64,000 bases of DNA from Capsicum annuum (Eukaryota > Streptophyta > Magnoliopsida > Solanales > Solanaceae). This document shows positions 36,031 to 48,330 of the stretch, piece after piece; the first letter of the stretch is position 1, and the number at the start of each line of letters is the position of its first letter. The position numbers and the translations under genes are program-made. The notes under the pieces are model-generated. The model made no database searches. It was not told the origin of the DNA and worked only from the letters and a program-made list of their open reading frames with translations. The stretch covers positions 47,035-111,034 of the forward strand of contig NW_025892955.1 of the NCBI RefSeq assembly GCF_002878395.1. Direction: 5' to 3'.

Positions 36031-36740
36031 ATGGTCAAACTGATCATCTATCCTTGGAAGAGGGTATTTATTCTTTACCTTTACCTTATTTAGTTATTGG
36101 TAAGCAATACACATCCAAAGGGAACCATCCTTCTTATACATGAATAAAATTTATGCACACCATGGAGACACACTTGGACGTATGAAAACCTTGTCTAAAA
36201 TATCCTTTAATTGCTCCTTAAGCTCCTTTCAACTAAGTTGGAGCCATTCTATATTGGGTAATAGAGATAGGAAGAGTGTTCGAAACAAGATCTATCCCAA
36301 AATCGATCTCCCTATCTGGAGGAACACTAGAAAGGCATCAGGGAAGACCTCAAGCAATTCATTCACCATCAGGAAGAAATGTAAAGAAGAACCCTTCGAG
36401 TTAGAATCTTTTACCCAGACCAGATGGTAGAGACACCCCTTGGAGATTAATCTCCAAGCTCTAAGATATGATATGAACCTCTCTTTAGGAGATATGAAAC
36501 CACTCCCCTACTTAATAACAAGATCATTGGGAATTTAAAAAATGACTTTATGGGTACGACAGTATAGAGAGCACGAGTGCAACCAATCCATCCCCAATAT
36601 GACATTGAAATCAACCATGTCTAATTCAAACAGATCCACCAAAGTCTCCCGACCATCCACAGACACCACACAACCCCTATATACTCTTCAAGACACCACA
36701 TAGTTGTCCACCAAGGTAGAAATAGAGAAAGGGCCCAAAA
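36030..36740 (-). pseudogene. G2 RT N-terminal remnant
   Basis: Minus-strand frames read [41 protein letters not shown] and DDQFDHHFE, i.e. the RT N-terminal half up to the junction with T. The active-site half is missing. It precedes the RNase H remnant at 26350, which lies on the other side of T. Confidence 0.8.
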
Positions 36741-36744
36741 TACA

Positions 36745-37089
36745 CTAAAATCCAAAACTAAAATACATAGCCATAAATGAGGTCACATAAGAAAGGGTGG
36801 ACCCCATATCAAGTGAACAGTACACATTATGGGAAAAAAGTTTCAACATACCAGTTACAACATCAGACATTGCCTTGGACTCATGATGAGTAGTCAGAGC
36901 ATAGAGTTGGTTTTGACCAGTGTCGGAACCAGATGGTCCACCTTTTGGTGCCGAAGCAAATAAAGAGGCAACAAGAATCTTGTTTGCCCTGGAAGAAACC
37001 TTACTAACATAATAGTTTCTAACCATGTGCGATGGTTGATCATAGTTGAAGTACTTTCCCTTTCTTTCATCACAGTAACCCCGATACAA
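36745..37089 (-). pseudogene. G2 protease with Tyr-converted zinc knuckle upstream
   Basis: An open 114-codon frame. The protease block reads SLDMGSTLSYVTSF with the catalytic Asp kept. Near its N-terminus the gag knuckle reads YFNYDQPSHMVRNYYV: all three Cys are Tyr, one Gly is Asp, one Gly is Ser and the Asp is Asn. All are single G-to-A changes relative to a canonical CCHC knuckle, and only His is kept. This is methylation-type decay rather than selection. Confidence 0.8.
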
Positions 37090-38127
37090 TCAACAAAACA
37101 ATCTACAAGAAAGATATTATAGAGATGATTAGGCCCCACTGTCCTAAGATTGGGTACCCTGTGCCCTGTAATTATTGCCTCTATAAAAATTTATGTCCCC
37201 CAACGGCTTTGAGTAGGAAGCACTAGCCGTTGAATAAGACCCAGAACTTTCCCAATTCTTCTGGGACCACTTTCAACCATTACTGCCACTCTGCTATTGG
37301 CCACTACCCTACTCAAAAAATCTAAACTTCTTGCTCTGCCTTTCACCAATCAACACCTGGTTCTCTTCTCTTCCTCCACCTTATACATGTACACAACCAA
37401 CTTGGAGATGTCCATGTACTTATTCAACAAGGCAGACTTACCCTCCAAAATCAAGTTTCAGGACAACCTGACAGTGAACTCCCTCATGCTTGAAACCAAC
37501 TCAGGAATATACCGAGGCAGCTAGTGAAACTTTAAGGCATACTCCTTGACTAATATTTTTCCATGATAAAAGTTAACAAACTCTTTCTCCTTTGCCTCCC
37601 TAAACTCCTGGGGAAAGAAACAGTCTAGAAAAGCATTGGAGAACTCATCCCACAGTTTTGGATCTGCATCGTCATTTCTCATACCATTGGTATGATACAT
37701 CTTTTAGTTGGTAGGAAGCAAATTCCACACCCTCCACATTAGTAGCATCCATAACATGGAAGATATTTTCCATATTATTAATAAAACCCTAAGGATTTTC
37801 CTCAACCTTACACCAATGAACACAAGATGGCTCAACCTCATAAACTGGCCAACCCTTGTAGCCTCAGAAGATGGAGTAACAGAAGCACCATGCTCTGAGA
37901 AGATACCAACTAAGCCAGCATATGGATAGACTGATGAAAGTCAGCATTCATTACATTATCCCGAGAAGCTCGAAATGACTAGAGGGGACTAGTGGAACTC
38001 CGGGAGGACAATAAGGAATTGGGCTCCTAGACTAAGTCTGGACCCTATAAGAAAAGTGCTCCACATTAGAATTATCCCCAAGTGGGAAAAAGGAGTTTTT
38101 GTGAGCTTCAAATCATCGGGGAGGCAT
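37090..38127 (-). pseudogene. G2 gag remnant
   Basis: ATG at 38127 begins MPPR followed by a stop and SFFPLGDNSNVEH, matching the gag start of G1. Many stops follow. The segment is collinear with 8263-9432 and 15680-16765. Confidence 0.7.
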
Positions 38128-38323
38128 GATCTAAAAAGTGAACAAATGGGTATTAGAGAAGATTTCAGGACCTTAGACTCTACAGCTTGAAAATAGAACA
38201 CAAGAAAGAGAAATATTCCTAAACTCCTCGTAGCCTCTCCCTTATAAGTGTGGTGTACTACACACCCTTAAAAGAGACTATACTCTACACGGCTTTGTGG
38301 AATCCTAATTGACCATTAACCTA

Positions 38324-38338
38324 GGGCTCTGATACTAA
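38324..38338 (-). other. PBS of G2 (initiator tRNA-Met type)
   Basis: TTAGTATCAGAGCCC on the minus strand, two bases past the 5' LTR. It has one mismatch to the common TGGTATCAGAGCC core and is the best-preserved PBS in the window. Confidence 0.8.
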
Positions 38339-38340
38339 TA

Positions 38341-40547
38341 TGACATGACCCAAACTAGGGCCTAGTCGTGTTTGGAATCTCAAGTCTAACCAAGACCAGA
38401 GAGCAACTCCAATACCTAAACATAACCACCCAACTCCCTCTGTCAGAAGAATTCTAAGCATATAAAAAGAGAAACCAATAATAATTTAAAGGCAATAAGG
38501 CAAGTCTATAATCATAACTAGACAACCACAATAAAATATCCAACCAATAACAACCCTAATTCCAATACCAATACCAATGCTAACATTAATGTCGACACCG
38601 CCTACGCCCATAGTATTCTGACAAAGCCTATAACCAAAAATCAAAGAACATACGGTCGAGACATGACCCCAACCATAGCCAAAACCAAAACGAAAACCAA
38701 AGAAATACCAATAATGATAAAAGGTCCATAGTCATAAAATTTTTCCTTTTATTGTATGGAAGCTCACCACTTCAATCTGACTCAACGTTGTCCCTGAATC
38801 CAAGTCACTGAGTAGGAGGAATGGTAGTATGGCCGATTCCTACATAGCATGGGGCTACAATTCTTAAAGATAATTAGTGAGGTAAACACTATTATGTAAC
38901 TTAGGGACATAGATAAAATAATGTCACCATTCAAAACCAAATTAAATAACTATATGTAACCACATATATATATATATCATTTCAGGACATGGAACAAGGT
39001 TTAGCATGTATTTAAATCCATAACCTAGGTTGTGTAGCTTGTCTATCCTAAAAATACCCATGGCCTATATGGGTTCAACTGTCTCTGCTGAAAGGGCCTC
39101 AGTCTGTGTTAGCCGTATGATTGGAGAAAAGAACCTGAGATAACTCACCCTCATATCGGAAAATGTGAGTTTCTAGTGTCGGTCCCCTCAAAACCCTCAC
39201 CTTCTATGGCTTTACTACTTAACCCCCTTTAAGCCCATATTAAATTATTTACACATTCCCCAACTATTTACCAATGAGTCTTTTAATTAGGCATTAACCA
39301 TTAGTATTGTCATAACAAAATTAGAGCTTAAAAGTCTATTACCTTATCCCATATAAACCATCAAACCAAATTAGACTCCACCATTTTCAATTTTATGAAA
39401 ACTATTTCTAATCAAATCATGACCACCAAGGCCTTTCCAAAACCATATGAAACCAACCAAAACCAATTCATGTTCCATTTACCATTTATGCAATGTAAGA
39501 GTTCCAAGAGTAGTTAAATTTAGTGACAAAATCATTCTCATTGACAATTTCACAAACAAGTTAAGGGCATGTCATTATTAAAACCAAAATCATCCAATTT
39601 GGGGATCAACCATGACCCATCAATTAAATCACCATTCTCATTCACCCACATTTGAAAAACAATCATTAAAATATGAAAACCCCTAATTAAACCATAAGAA
39701 AAATTAATCAACCATGAATATCCAAAACCACAAGCATAACAATACCATGAAAATCATACATTAAAACATATGCCTTCGGTAAAATAACAATAAGGGAATA
39801 GTCACATGCTTTAGACACCAAGAAGCATGGAGAGAAACCATCCTTAAAAGCCTTAACTAATTATCTTAATGAAACCCTAACTTTTTCTTGAATAGAGAGT
39901 TTCAAAGAGAATTTGAGAGGATTATATTGGGAATAGTGTGTTAATGAAGTCCCAAAAGGTATTTTAAGTCATGGCCTCAAAGGAAGTTAATGAGGAAAAT
40001 ATCTAGAATACCCCCAACTTAAAACTATAAGAATATCGCAGGTGGTTACGAGTCTACCCCTGTGACTCATGACCACATCATATTACTCTTACCCTTGAGT
40101 CATTCCTAAGACAGTAAGTTGGAAACCCATACACTATCCATTATACAACCCCATGATGCCACTTGTTACTAGACTATACAACTCATATGGTCTAGTTGTA
40201 TCCCATACTAAACCCAAAGGTCTTAGACACTAGATAATATACGACTCAACCTTACCATCCATAACATATCCTCATATTTCTTAGTGAGACACTCATACTC
40301 AGAACCAATTCTAGTCGCTAAGTTACTGATTTGAGAAAGGTTTGACCAAAAAAACTATCATCACACCTAATAACTCGTACCACTAAATCATAACTAAGAC
40401 TAAAAACCACCATTCATTCACTGATCACCTAATGAATATGGTCACCTAACCCATACCTATACCATATGACTCACGTGGTAAGTTATTACTAGGACAATGA
40501 GCTCAAAGCTCAGGAAATTTCCAAGGGCCAAAATCCAAGGTGTTTCA
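38341..40547 (-). repeat. G2 5' LTR
   Basis: It is 2,207 bp, reading TGAAACACCTTGG... to ...GGTCATGTCA on the minus strand. It is collinear with 22353-24283. It is bordered on the right by target duplication GAAAC (40548-40552). Confidence 0.9.
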
Positions 40548-41099
40548 GAAACCTTTGTGATAGTGATTAAAGCTTGGAACTATAAAGTGGGTGTATAAAA
40601 AATGGGTGTGGATAGTGTGATTGATAAATACATAAATTGTGGCTTTATGTGATTAGTACCCCTTGATTTAAGATCGGAGAATGTTTGACTATAGTGAAGA
40701 AATGGATTAGTGTTATTGAAGGAATGTAAAGTATAGGCTCCTATAGCTTATTCTAGCACCTTTAAATCTGATTTAGGCTTTAACATGGAAGAATGATGCA
40801 TTTATACTCAAAATCTTGTAGTTATGTATCAGTCTCGTGAGGGAATTAGGATATTAAAATAGTTGAGTGTTGTATTCATAGTTGAAAGCATTGTGGTGAA
40901 GCAAGGTTATATTTAAGGTTTCTTATGTGTATCATTTGGGTTTGCAGAGCTTAATGGGTGGCCGAAGAGGACACAAATTCAAAATATCCATTTTTGTTTC
41001 CCTCTTTGAATAATCGTTCTTAAGGTGTGCATATTCCTTAATATCTTTGTTTTCTATCTTTTTTAAAGAAAACTATGGTTGCGTTTGGGATGAATGATA
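40548..41099 (+). other. G3 internal tail, right of G2
   Basis: It starts with the GAAAC duplication. The rest is unrecognised, stop-rich sequence that continues 21061-22347. It ends at the G3 polypurine tract. No domain was identified. Confidence 0.45.
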
Positions 41100-41112
41100 C
41101 TAAGGGGGGAGA
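41100..41112 (+). other. polypurine tract of G3
   Basis: CTAAGGGGGGAGA, in the same GAATGATACTAAGG context as in G1, two bases before the 3' LTR start. Confidence 0.75.
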
Positions 41113-41114
41113 AT

Positions 41115-43309
41115 TAAACAACCTGGATTTTGGTTCTTTAAAATTTCTTAACCTGTGAGCTTACTACCTAGACTGCGACTCTCCCTATAAGTCATAAAGT
41201 GTCTTATAGATTGTAGGACCCTAATCATATCCTGACCAGTGTGTTTATCCAAGTTTCTGTATGGATCACGAATGGCACCAGTGAGTTGTTAAGACTCACT
41301 ATAAGTCACACAGTGTAAATTGTAGCCTCATCAGTGTGAGTGTCAAAGATTTTATCTTGAGTATGACTTGGACCCTACAAGTCGTAATGTCTGAGTATGA
41401 GTCATATGGTATAACTCATAGTCAGGACACTATTGGTTCCCATGGATATTGTTATCCTGTGACTAAATTCCATGAGTTGTAGGGTGACCCTACGCATTGT
41501 AAGGTCACTCATAGCGACTGGGTGCCTTTTTCAGTCTTTTGCTTAAAGATATTTTGATATTTACCTTTTTCCATAAACATAACCCCTGACCTTAAATCAA
41601 TATTAGGGTCCTATTCTCATTTATAATACATTAAATACACTCTTTCAAAAATATCTTAAGCAAAAGCATTAGGGTTTCCAAGTGTTTGGTTGTCTAGAGC
41701 TTTCAAGGGCAAATTCTCCCTATAATTGTAATACTTTCAGGCATGTTACTCTTCCCCAAATCTTATTTTGTGAAAAATATGTGTTTTAAATAGTTTCTTT
41801 GTATGTATTTAAATATGGCTTTTGATATGGGTTGGGAGTTTTGGAATGTTTGATCCTTGAATTGTTTTCCATGGTTTTCATGAGTTGTTCACGCTTTGAA
41901 TTGAATGTTTTGAATTAATGGGGTCTATGTGTGTAGAAATTAGAATGAGGGTCGAGGTATTCCCCCAAATTGTTGTTCTTAATTTGGAAATTAGTTTTGA
42001 ATTATTGTGTTTCCGCAACCCATTTATGTAAATGGCTTTGAATTATATAACTATCTCTTGGTTTGACTTACTTACCTATAATATTGCATTTCATAAATTG
42101 TTAAATATTGAATATGGATTTTAAAGGCCTTGTTAGCTATATTTTAATTTAATGAACAAATAGGGTTAAATAATTCCCCTAATTTGATTTGATAAACTAA
42201 AGAAAGTAGAGGTATTCCTCCAACATTGATTTAATGAACAAGAGGGAGGGGGGGTCAAGGCATTCCCCCAATTCAATGGAATTGTAATGGCATAATTATG
42301 AGATTGCAAGCTAAATGGTATGATGATACCTACGGTGTGCCTTAATTTATAATTCCTTAGTTAATGAATGCGTTATGTGAAACTTATTTTAATTAGGCTT
42401 AATGGGGATTATGTATCTAAGCTATGAAAGTGTGAGCCTTGAATGAATGATACAAGAAACTCATGTTTACCGATGTGAACATTAGTCTTAATGACCATAT
42501 GTGTTGTTTATAATATTGAAATACTTATATCTCGAATTATTATGGGGTCAAGGCATTTCATGGTCTTCCTTGATACCTCCAATTTCTATGGCTAACAAAC
42601 ACAGGGGAACTTTCAGTAGAGGGAGATGAACCCATATAGCTCGTGGGTGCCTATTTATTATGGTTGAGCTACTTAGTCCAGGATAATATTTTACAATAAT
42701 GTTAATCCTTGTTACCTACCCTAGAATCTATTATATGTGTATATGTATGTATGTATGTATGTATGTATTTATGCATGAATTTGAACATATACATTCAGTT
42801 TAAAATTGATTTTTTGACCGGCACTACTTTATCCTTATCCTGAGTTTCATGCTAGCACTTAACCTGCTAACAGTCTTCAGATGATGTATCCCCATGCAAT
42901 AAAGGCATCATAGATACTTCTACCTTTTCGTACAGTGATAGGATTTTTGGGTGTCAACAATTAGCTTAAAGTTGTGCGCTTCTATTCTCCAAAAGAGTTT
43001 TATTTCATGGTTTTGCTATTCTCTTATATCATAGACTATTCATAGGGTTTCTTTGGATATCGTTGTGGGCATGTCCCAACTTAGATTATATTTGGTTTTG
43101 TCTTAGAGGCTCTGTGGATTACTGCAAACTAGGTATTGTTGTTGATATTCTTAGACTCCTTTGAGCTTACACTCATTCTATCTTGTTGTATATTCAAAAT
43201 TTATTACTAGTTGTATTATGCTACGTTTGGCTAGGAAAAGAGGGTGGTCTTTGGTCCTCTATGGACTTGAGATACCCGTCATGATTAGGCCCTAGTTCGG
43301 GTCATGATA
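41115..43309 (+). repeat. G3 3' LTR
   Basis: It is 2,195 bp and begins TAAACAACCTGG. The motif-rich U3 (GAGTCRTA/GACTCAT words, about 41160-41520) is collinear with 7803-8262. It ends at TCATGATA, then AGATA. The G1 and G2 LTRs are its family relatives on the other strand. Confidence 0.8.
42741..42768. repeat. (ATGT)n microsatellite
   Basis: About seven units of ATGT within the G3 3' LTR. Confidence 0.9.
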
Positions 43310-44452
43310 AGATATGAGTGATGACTATGCCTTGTGTTGTTTTATACTGATTGAACCTTCCAATCCTAGGATAGTAGGGGAATTCATAGGCTCGTATAGG
43401 TATTTAGTTATCCAAAATAGCTAGTTACTTGCAATGTTAATGATATTGTTGTTATCATTTTTATAATCATTGTTATGTCTAGCTTATGACAAATTGGTGA
43501 TTGATTTGGTATTGAGATCAAGGTATGATTCTGGCATCTTCTATCTTATGATTTTCATTATTATGCATCATGAATTCATGATGCGACATATTGATTAGAA
43601 ACCCTAAGAATGTTAGTACTATATCCCGATAGGATTATAATGAGGCCTTAAAATAAAGATATGATGATCTAGCTTATGCTTTGAGTTGACCTTACCTTAT
43701 ATCTATATATATGTATATTTATCTATATATAGCTATGGTATTATCGTTTGTCCCTTCCTTCATTTGTTCAAATTGTATATTCATTTCTTGGCCTTGTATA
43801 TTGCTATATATCCTTTATTCATCCTTTATTCATATATTGACTAGGGATATATGGTATAGTGTTGAGATTTCTTAGTATGGTTGGAATAGGATAGAATATC
43901 CTTATTATCTTGTTGGCTTTGTTAAATGGTTAATAGAATTTTGGATGTAGTTTTCCATTCTATTTACATGTTATGTATATCTGCTTTATCTTTTGAGCTC
44001 AGTTGGCTATTGCCTACTAAGTAACATTCATTTAGTACTCATACTACATTTTTGCAGCCTAATCATAGTATGGGTTATCACCGTTAATATGTAGGTCATG
44101 CGGCGCAGCCATGGTTTGGAGACTTTAGAGTGAGCTCCTGATGTTTGGAGTATTACTTACCTCCCTCTTATGTATTAGACTAGTCTCTATGTTGTATTTG
44201 GAGAAAAGTTGTATCAATGTAATTCCTTTGATATTTCACTTTTGTACTCTTATATTATATTAGAAGCTCTTGTTTTGATACCACCAGGCTTTGGGATTTA
44301 TTTATGTTTTTGATCTTTTGTTACATTTATTCAACATTTTTTTCTTATTTTATTTGGTAGTTCGTTACTAGCCATTATGGACTACGGGTTGGGCTTGCCT
44401 ACTGGTGGGTTATAGTATGCACTATCATGATCCAAGAAATTGGGTCGTGACA
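43310..44452 (+). repeat. G4 LTR, right part
   Basis: It opens with the AGATA copy (43310-43314) and ends AAATTGGGTCGTGACA, the typical G-family LTR end. It contains AT-rich runs (about 43690-43740) and no coding. It is followed directly by A1 LTR sequence rather than a PBS, so G4 is represented here by a single LTR. Confidence 0.6.
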
Positions 44453-44564
44453 ATTTTCCTACAACATACACAAAAGCACACATCATATCTAACAAAATGG
44501 ACTAAGTATTTGCATATTTTCATAGTTTTAAGCATCAAGAGTGACGTGAAACCATGACACATCA
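44453..44564 (-). repeat. A1 3' LTR, first 112 bp
   Basis: On the minus strand it begins TGATGTGTCATGG right after a polypurine tract, then is cut at ATTTTC by G4. It continues at 4640 going left. Confidence 0.65.
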
Positions 44565-44580
44565 ACACCCTAACTTAGAA
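44565..44580 (-). other. polypurine tract of A1
   Basis: TTCTAAGTTAGGGTGT on the minus strand, abutting TGATGTG. It corresponds to AAGTTGGGGGTGT in T and Tprime with two substitutions. Confidence 0.7.
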
Positions 44581-46300
44581 TGTTTTTATGTCCTTGGGAA
44601 ACAAAAACATAAGAAAAATAATTTGACGATGCTTAACCAAGGAATCCTAAGGTACCTAGGGCCATCAACCCAATTTCAGCTAAAAAACATCACGCCCTCC
44701 TATTTTAACTTTTCAAAACCAACTATGTAGATCTATATAGCCTAATAATGCAACACAAAGTAATTAAGATCTGAAATTTCATTTGCAACAAACAATCAAG
44801 CATATGTACACATTAGACTAACCGAACAGATAAGCAGCTAGAAACACAACCCATGTACCCTCACAACAAAGAAGTCCAACTCTTACTATATGATTATGCA
44901 TGGACGATCACGAGATGCTTACACTTATAAAATAAGTTCCAATAAATGCGCATAGAATACCATAGGCTTGCCCTTATTTTCTTTACCTTAGTTTTTCAGG
45001 AAGTTTGATTAGGATCACTATAGGACTTTATTCGGCTAGTAAAATAAGCTTGGGGGCTGGTATGGTTCATTTAGGACCTTTAGCCACTAACCCTCCTTGA
45101 CAGCACAATTACATTTTGGGGTAACTTCTCAACCAACTTTTCCATTATTCCTCCCTTATTTCTCCGTTTTTCTTTTTATTTCTTATTCAGGTTGGGTGCG
45201 GTTACTTTTATTCTTGCTTTTTCTTTTTCTTGTTTGCTTTTTCTTTGTTTTTGTTTTTCTTTCTTTTCCTTACCACACCCAACCCTACTTTTTTTCTCTT
45301 ATTCAAACCCTTCTTCATACCATATTCTAATTATGCACCTCTATGATAGACACCCTCATTTAGGCATTTTGCCGGAGTTGAGGTGCACAATGTCCAAGGA
45401 AGGATTAGGGCCAAAATATGTTTGTTGTAACTAACTGGGAAGGTGCAAGCCGAAATTAAGGAAATGGTGTATGTAGGCTCAAAATCAGGATAAAGGGATA
45501 TTCATTTTAATTTGGAAGGTCATTTAGGCTAAGAGTGGACTAAATCAAGAACAACCTATGATCCTTTCCTAGTCGACTATCCTACAACCTAGGCAAGACT
45601 AACCAGGTGAGTTCTAAATTAAATGAATAAAAATATACTAGTAAGCAATCTCTTATACACATGGCAGAAGGTTACGTTACAAACTACTACCTATCCTATT
45701 TATGCAAATGCTCATCTATGATTATTATGTCCCTAATCCTAATGTCATAACAATATTCACAGTGGTCTAAAAGATAAACACATCACATAGTTCAAAGAAA
45801 ATTTTTTAGGGGGGTATCCTTTTACTCAAACATTTAAACACAATATCAAAATATACCAACTACCCTTAGGTCACTTATTTTTCTCCTAGTTAAACACAAA
45901 CAAAACATAACACATGTAAAACACAAACTCAAAATAACCTAAACATGCCAGTTCTAGTATGATAGTGCAGCCGACGGGAAAACAAACATGAAAAAAAACC
46001 TTGGTTGTGGTACACCCCCACCACCAACTAGATCTTATGCATTATCCCCAGTGCATATATAAAGTAAAAAGTGGGGAATAAATACATACCTGGGCATATT
46101 ATTGCCGAATCATGAAATCTCAATAGGTAGGATGCCAGAAGGGCCCCACTCTCATCAATAATGTTCCCAGCAGTGGAAGAGACACTCGCCTTAGCAGTGG
46201 TATCAACTATGGTTGGTGCGCTTAATAAAATCTAGCCTGGGTGACACAATGGTACTCCCACTCAACTCTACTATAGTTACCATTTTTTTTTCAACCACTC
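44581..46300 (-). other. A1 3' non-coding region
   Basis: No gene is visible. A strong pyrimidine run on the plus strand (about 45140-45310; purine on the element strand) matches in position the purine tracts of T and Tprime. Two hydrophobic plus-strand frames across it are only CTT/TTT-rich sequence. Confidence 0.5.
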
Positions 46301-46305
46301 GGGAG

Positions 46306-48330
46306 CTACCACCTTTCACCCCATCTCATAGACCCTTTTCTAATAGTCTGCATATTGGACAGCTCTATATCATCCTTCTTCTTTTTTCTCTTTCTCTTCT
46401 TCTTTGCTCTCTTACAACTTTCTTCCTTAGTAGTCTTTTCCTTCCTCTTCGTGCCCCAAATATCTAGAATAACATCAATAGTATCTCCTAAATAATTGAA
46501 AATATAGATAATGGCCTCATAATCATATGTTTGATAGCAATCCATAGCGCAACCAACTCCACATGTACGCCCACCAGACCTAGAGCCTGAACGCCCACTA
46601 AATTCTGGCTGATATGCCACTCAAACCCATCAAACAGGGTATGCATACCACAAATCACCACCTAATATACTTTTTTACCCAAGGTTGTACCCCTTCTCAA
46701 TATTTGTCACTTTTCTCTTAATGTTACCCAGCCTCTTCAGTACATTTGTCATAAAATCCTGTGGGACTAGGACATAACCACCTGAAGCTAACCTAGATGT
46801 AAATGGACTCACAATAAAAAGTAGAGTCAAGTATTTTGAAGACCAAAAACATTAGTCGAGGCATAAGGCTCGGAGTGGGTAGTCTCTGTAGGGGCATCAC
46901 CAAGATCGGTAAACCCTAGAGTGTTAATATTCATCTACCCCCAGCCTTAAAAGCTACTTGAACTAGTGTAGCTCCAATCTTAGCCTTTAGGATGGGGTTT
47001 GCATAGTATTTGGTCTAACCTAAATTTGTGGTCCTTTGAACTATCAAACACTGATCTACACCCAGAATCTCTAATACACCATTCTCAAACAAATATGTAT
47101 TAGCAAGCACGGGAAGGCTAGGCTGGTATCTATACTCACCACCCGATCACGGATAACTCAAGAAATAATCTTGGCTACATCGATCTCGTAGCCCTCCATA
47201 ATTCCCATAACCATGGAATCTCTATCATGACTCAACACGTTATCTCCGTTTATGGGACTAAGTCTATGATGGACCAGTGTCCACTATGCGTTTGCATCAA
47301 AACTCAATGTGACCTTCATGATTTGTGTCGAAGGGCCAATAACCCAAATTGCATTCTTTTATTCTTTATCAATAATACTAGAAATCCACAAAAAATAGGT
47401 GAACTTATCCTTTGACCCAATTTGTTTAGTCTTCACTTTCCGTATTTTATCCATGTGGTGATCAATCTCAAAAGTGTTGGCCGGCACCTGGAAATCTGGT
47501 GTGTGAAGAAATCTTGAAATTTTATAGATCGATATATTCACCCAAACACCTCTTATTAAAACTAAAAATAAAAGGCCATCAACCTTCCATAACATCCCCT
47601 ACAAACAAACTCGATTCAGGTCTATCTTATAAGTGGCATAAAATTCCAGGACTAATGTCGGGTTGTAATGACCTGGAGCTCTCATTAACCATTCTAAATG
47701 ATACTGTCTAAAGCAAGCCTCAAACTTTGGCCTCAAACTCCAGCATCCATAAATGGCCAATGTACTCACTTTGGGCTCTAAGTATAACCCTATCTTTGAC
47801 CTCTGGGTGTCAGGGTTGACATCGTTATCTCTCTTATATAGTTCCTATATACTAAGGTACCCACATCAGTTAATGATAGACACATGGACAAGTGTATTCT
47901 ATAGAGGATCCACTAGTAGGGGAGGACGTATCTCGACTAGGCTATCACTGGACTCATCCTCCTCCTCCTTATTTTCATTATCATCTTTCAAATGGATATT
48001 ATTAGACTCTTTATTCTAGACCCATTGTTCAATTCATTATTAGCCTCAATATTCTTATCCTTAGAACTGGAATTGGACTCTTCTCCCTTTTTAGACTGGA
48101 GAGGTAAGTGGGGGGGGGTGACAGACTTTGTTCTTCATATAACGCCTAGACTATAGAGGCAATTAGATTAGGTGTGAACCCTTGGTGCCCCAGGGTAATC
48201 TTTTCCATGGTTCCACTACCTCCATTATTGCATACTCTTTAATAGAGCCACTTTACTCATCCTCTGTGGCCTCATCTCGAAGATGTTGAGTTGAGGGGTA
48301 GGCTTGCTTCTTTTGTGTTTGATTGGTGGA
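46306..48330 (-). pseudogene. A1 env-position ORF, plant-transposon-protein-like
   Basis: Reading the minus strand, the best block (47595-47359) has RGVWVNISIYKISRFLHTPDF and KFTYFLWISSIIDKE, the RG..VN.S...I..F...PDF pattern of the putative plant transposon protein domain. Downstream frames show AKIISRVIRD-like and SLAFPCLL words (about 47200-47100). The C-terminal part (46620-46306) is very basic (KKKRKRKKKKDD). It is the counterpart of T ORF2 by position, between pol and the 3' LTR, and by motif order. There are several stops. Function is unknown; an envelope role is only suggested by position. Confidence 0.6.

Larger units (their letters stand above)
22353..40547 (-). mobile_element. G2: chromovirus-like element, minus strand, target duplication GAAAC, split by T
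   Basis: 5' LTR 38341-40547 and 3' LTR 22353-24283, with GAAAC on both flanks (22348-22352 and 40548-40552). Internal pieces in minus order: gag, protease, RT N-terminus (38127-36030), then after T, RNase H and integrase with chromodomain (26350-24450), then a polypurine tract. Compared with G1, about 680 bp of RT (including the FIDD active site) is absent at the T junction. G2 inserted into the internal region of G3. Confidence 0.85.
7803..43309 (+). mobile_element. G3: chromovirus-like element, plus strand, target duplication AGATA
   Basis: The 5' LTR starts TAAAACACCCC (7803) and the 3' LTR starts TAAACAACCTGG (41115) and ends TCATGATA (43309), variants of the family's TGTAACACC...TGACA ends. 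AGATA flanks both sides (7798-7802 and 43310-43314). The internal part carries a PBS (19338), gag-protease-RT remnants (19546-21060) and a polypurine tract (41100-41112). G1 interrupts the 5' LTR and G2 interrupts the internal region. About 1.7 kb of the 5' LTR, compared with the 3' LTR, is missing beside G1. The element is multiply broken and not functional. Confidence 0.75.

Noticed and set aside
45097..45434. Hydrophobic plus-strand frames resembling small membrane proteins
   Set aside because: They translate a CTT/TTT-rich pyrimidine tract that is the complement of the A1 purine-rich region; no start context, no counterpart elsewhere.
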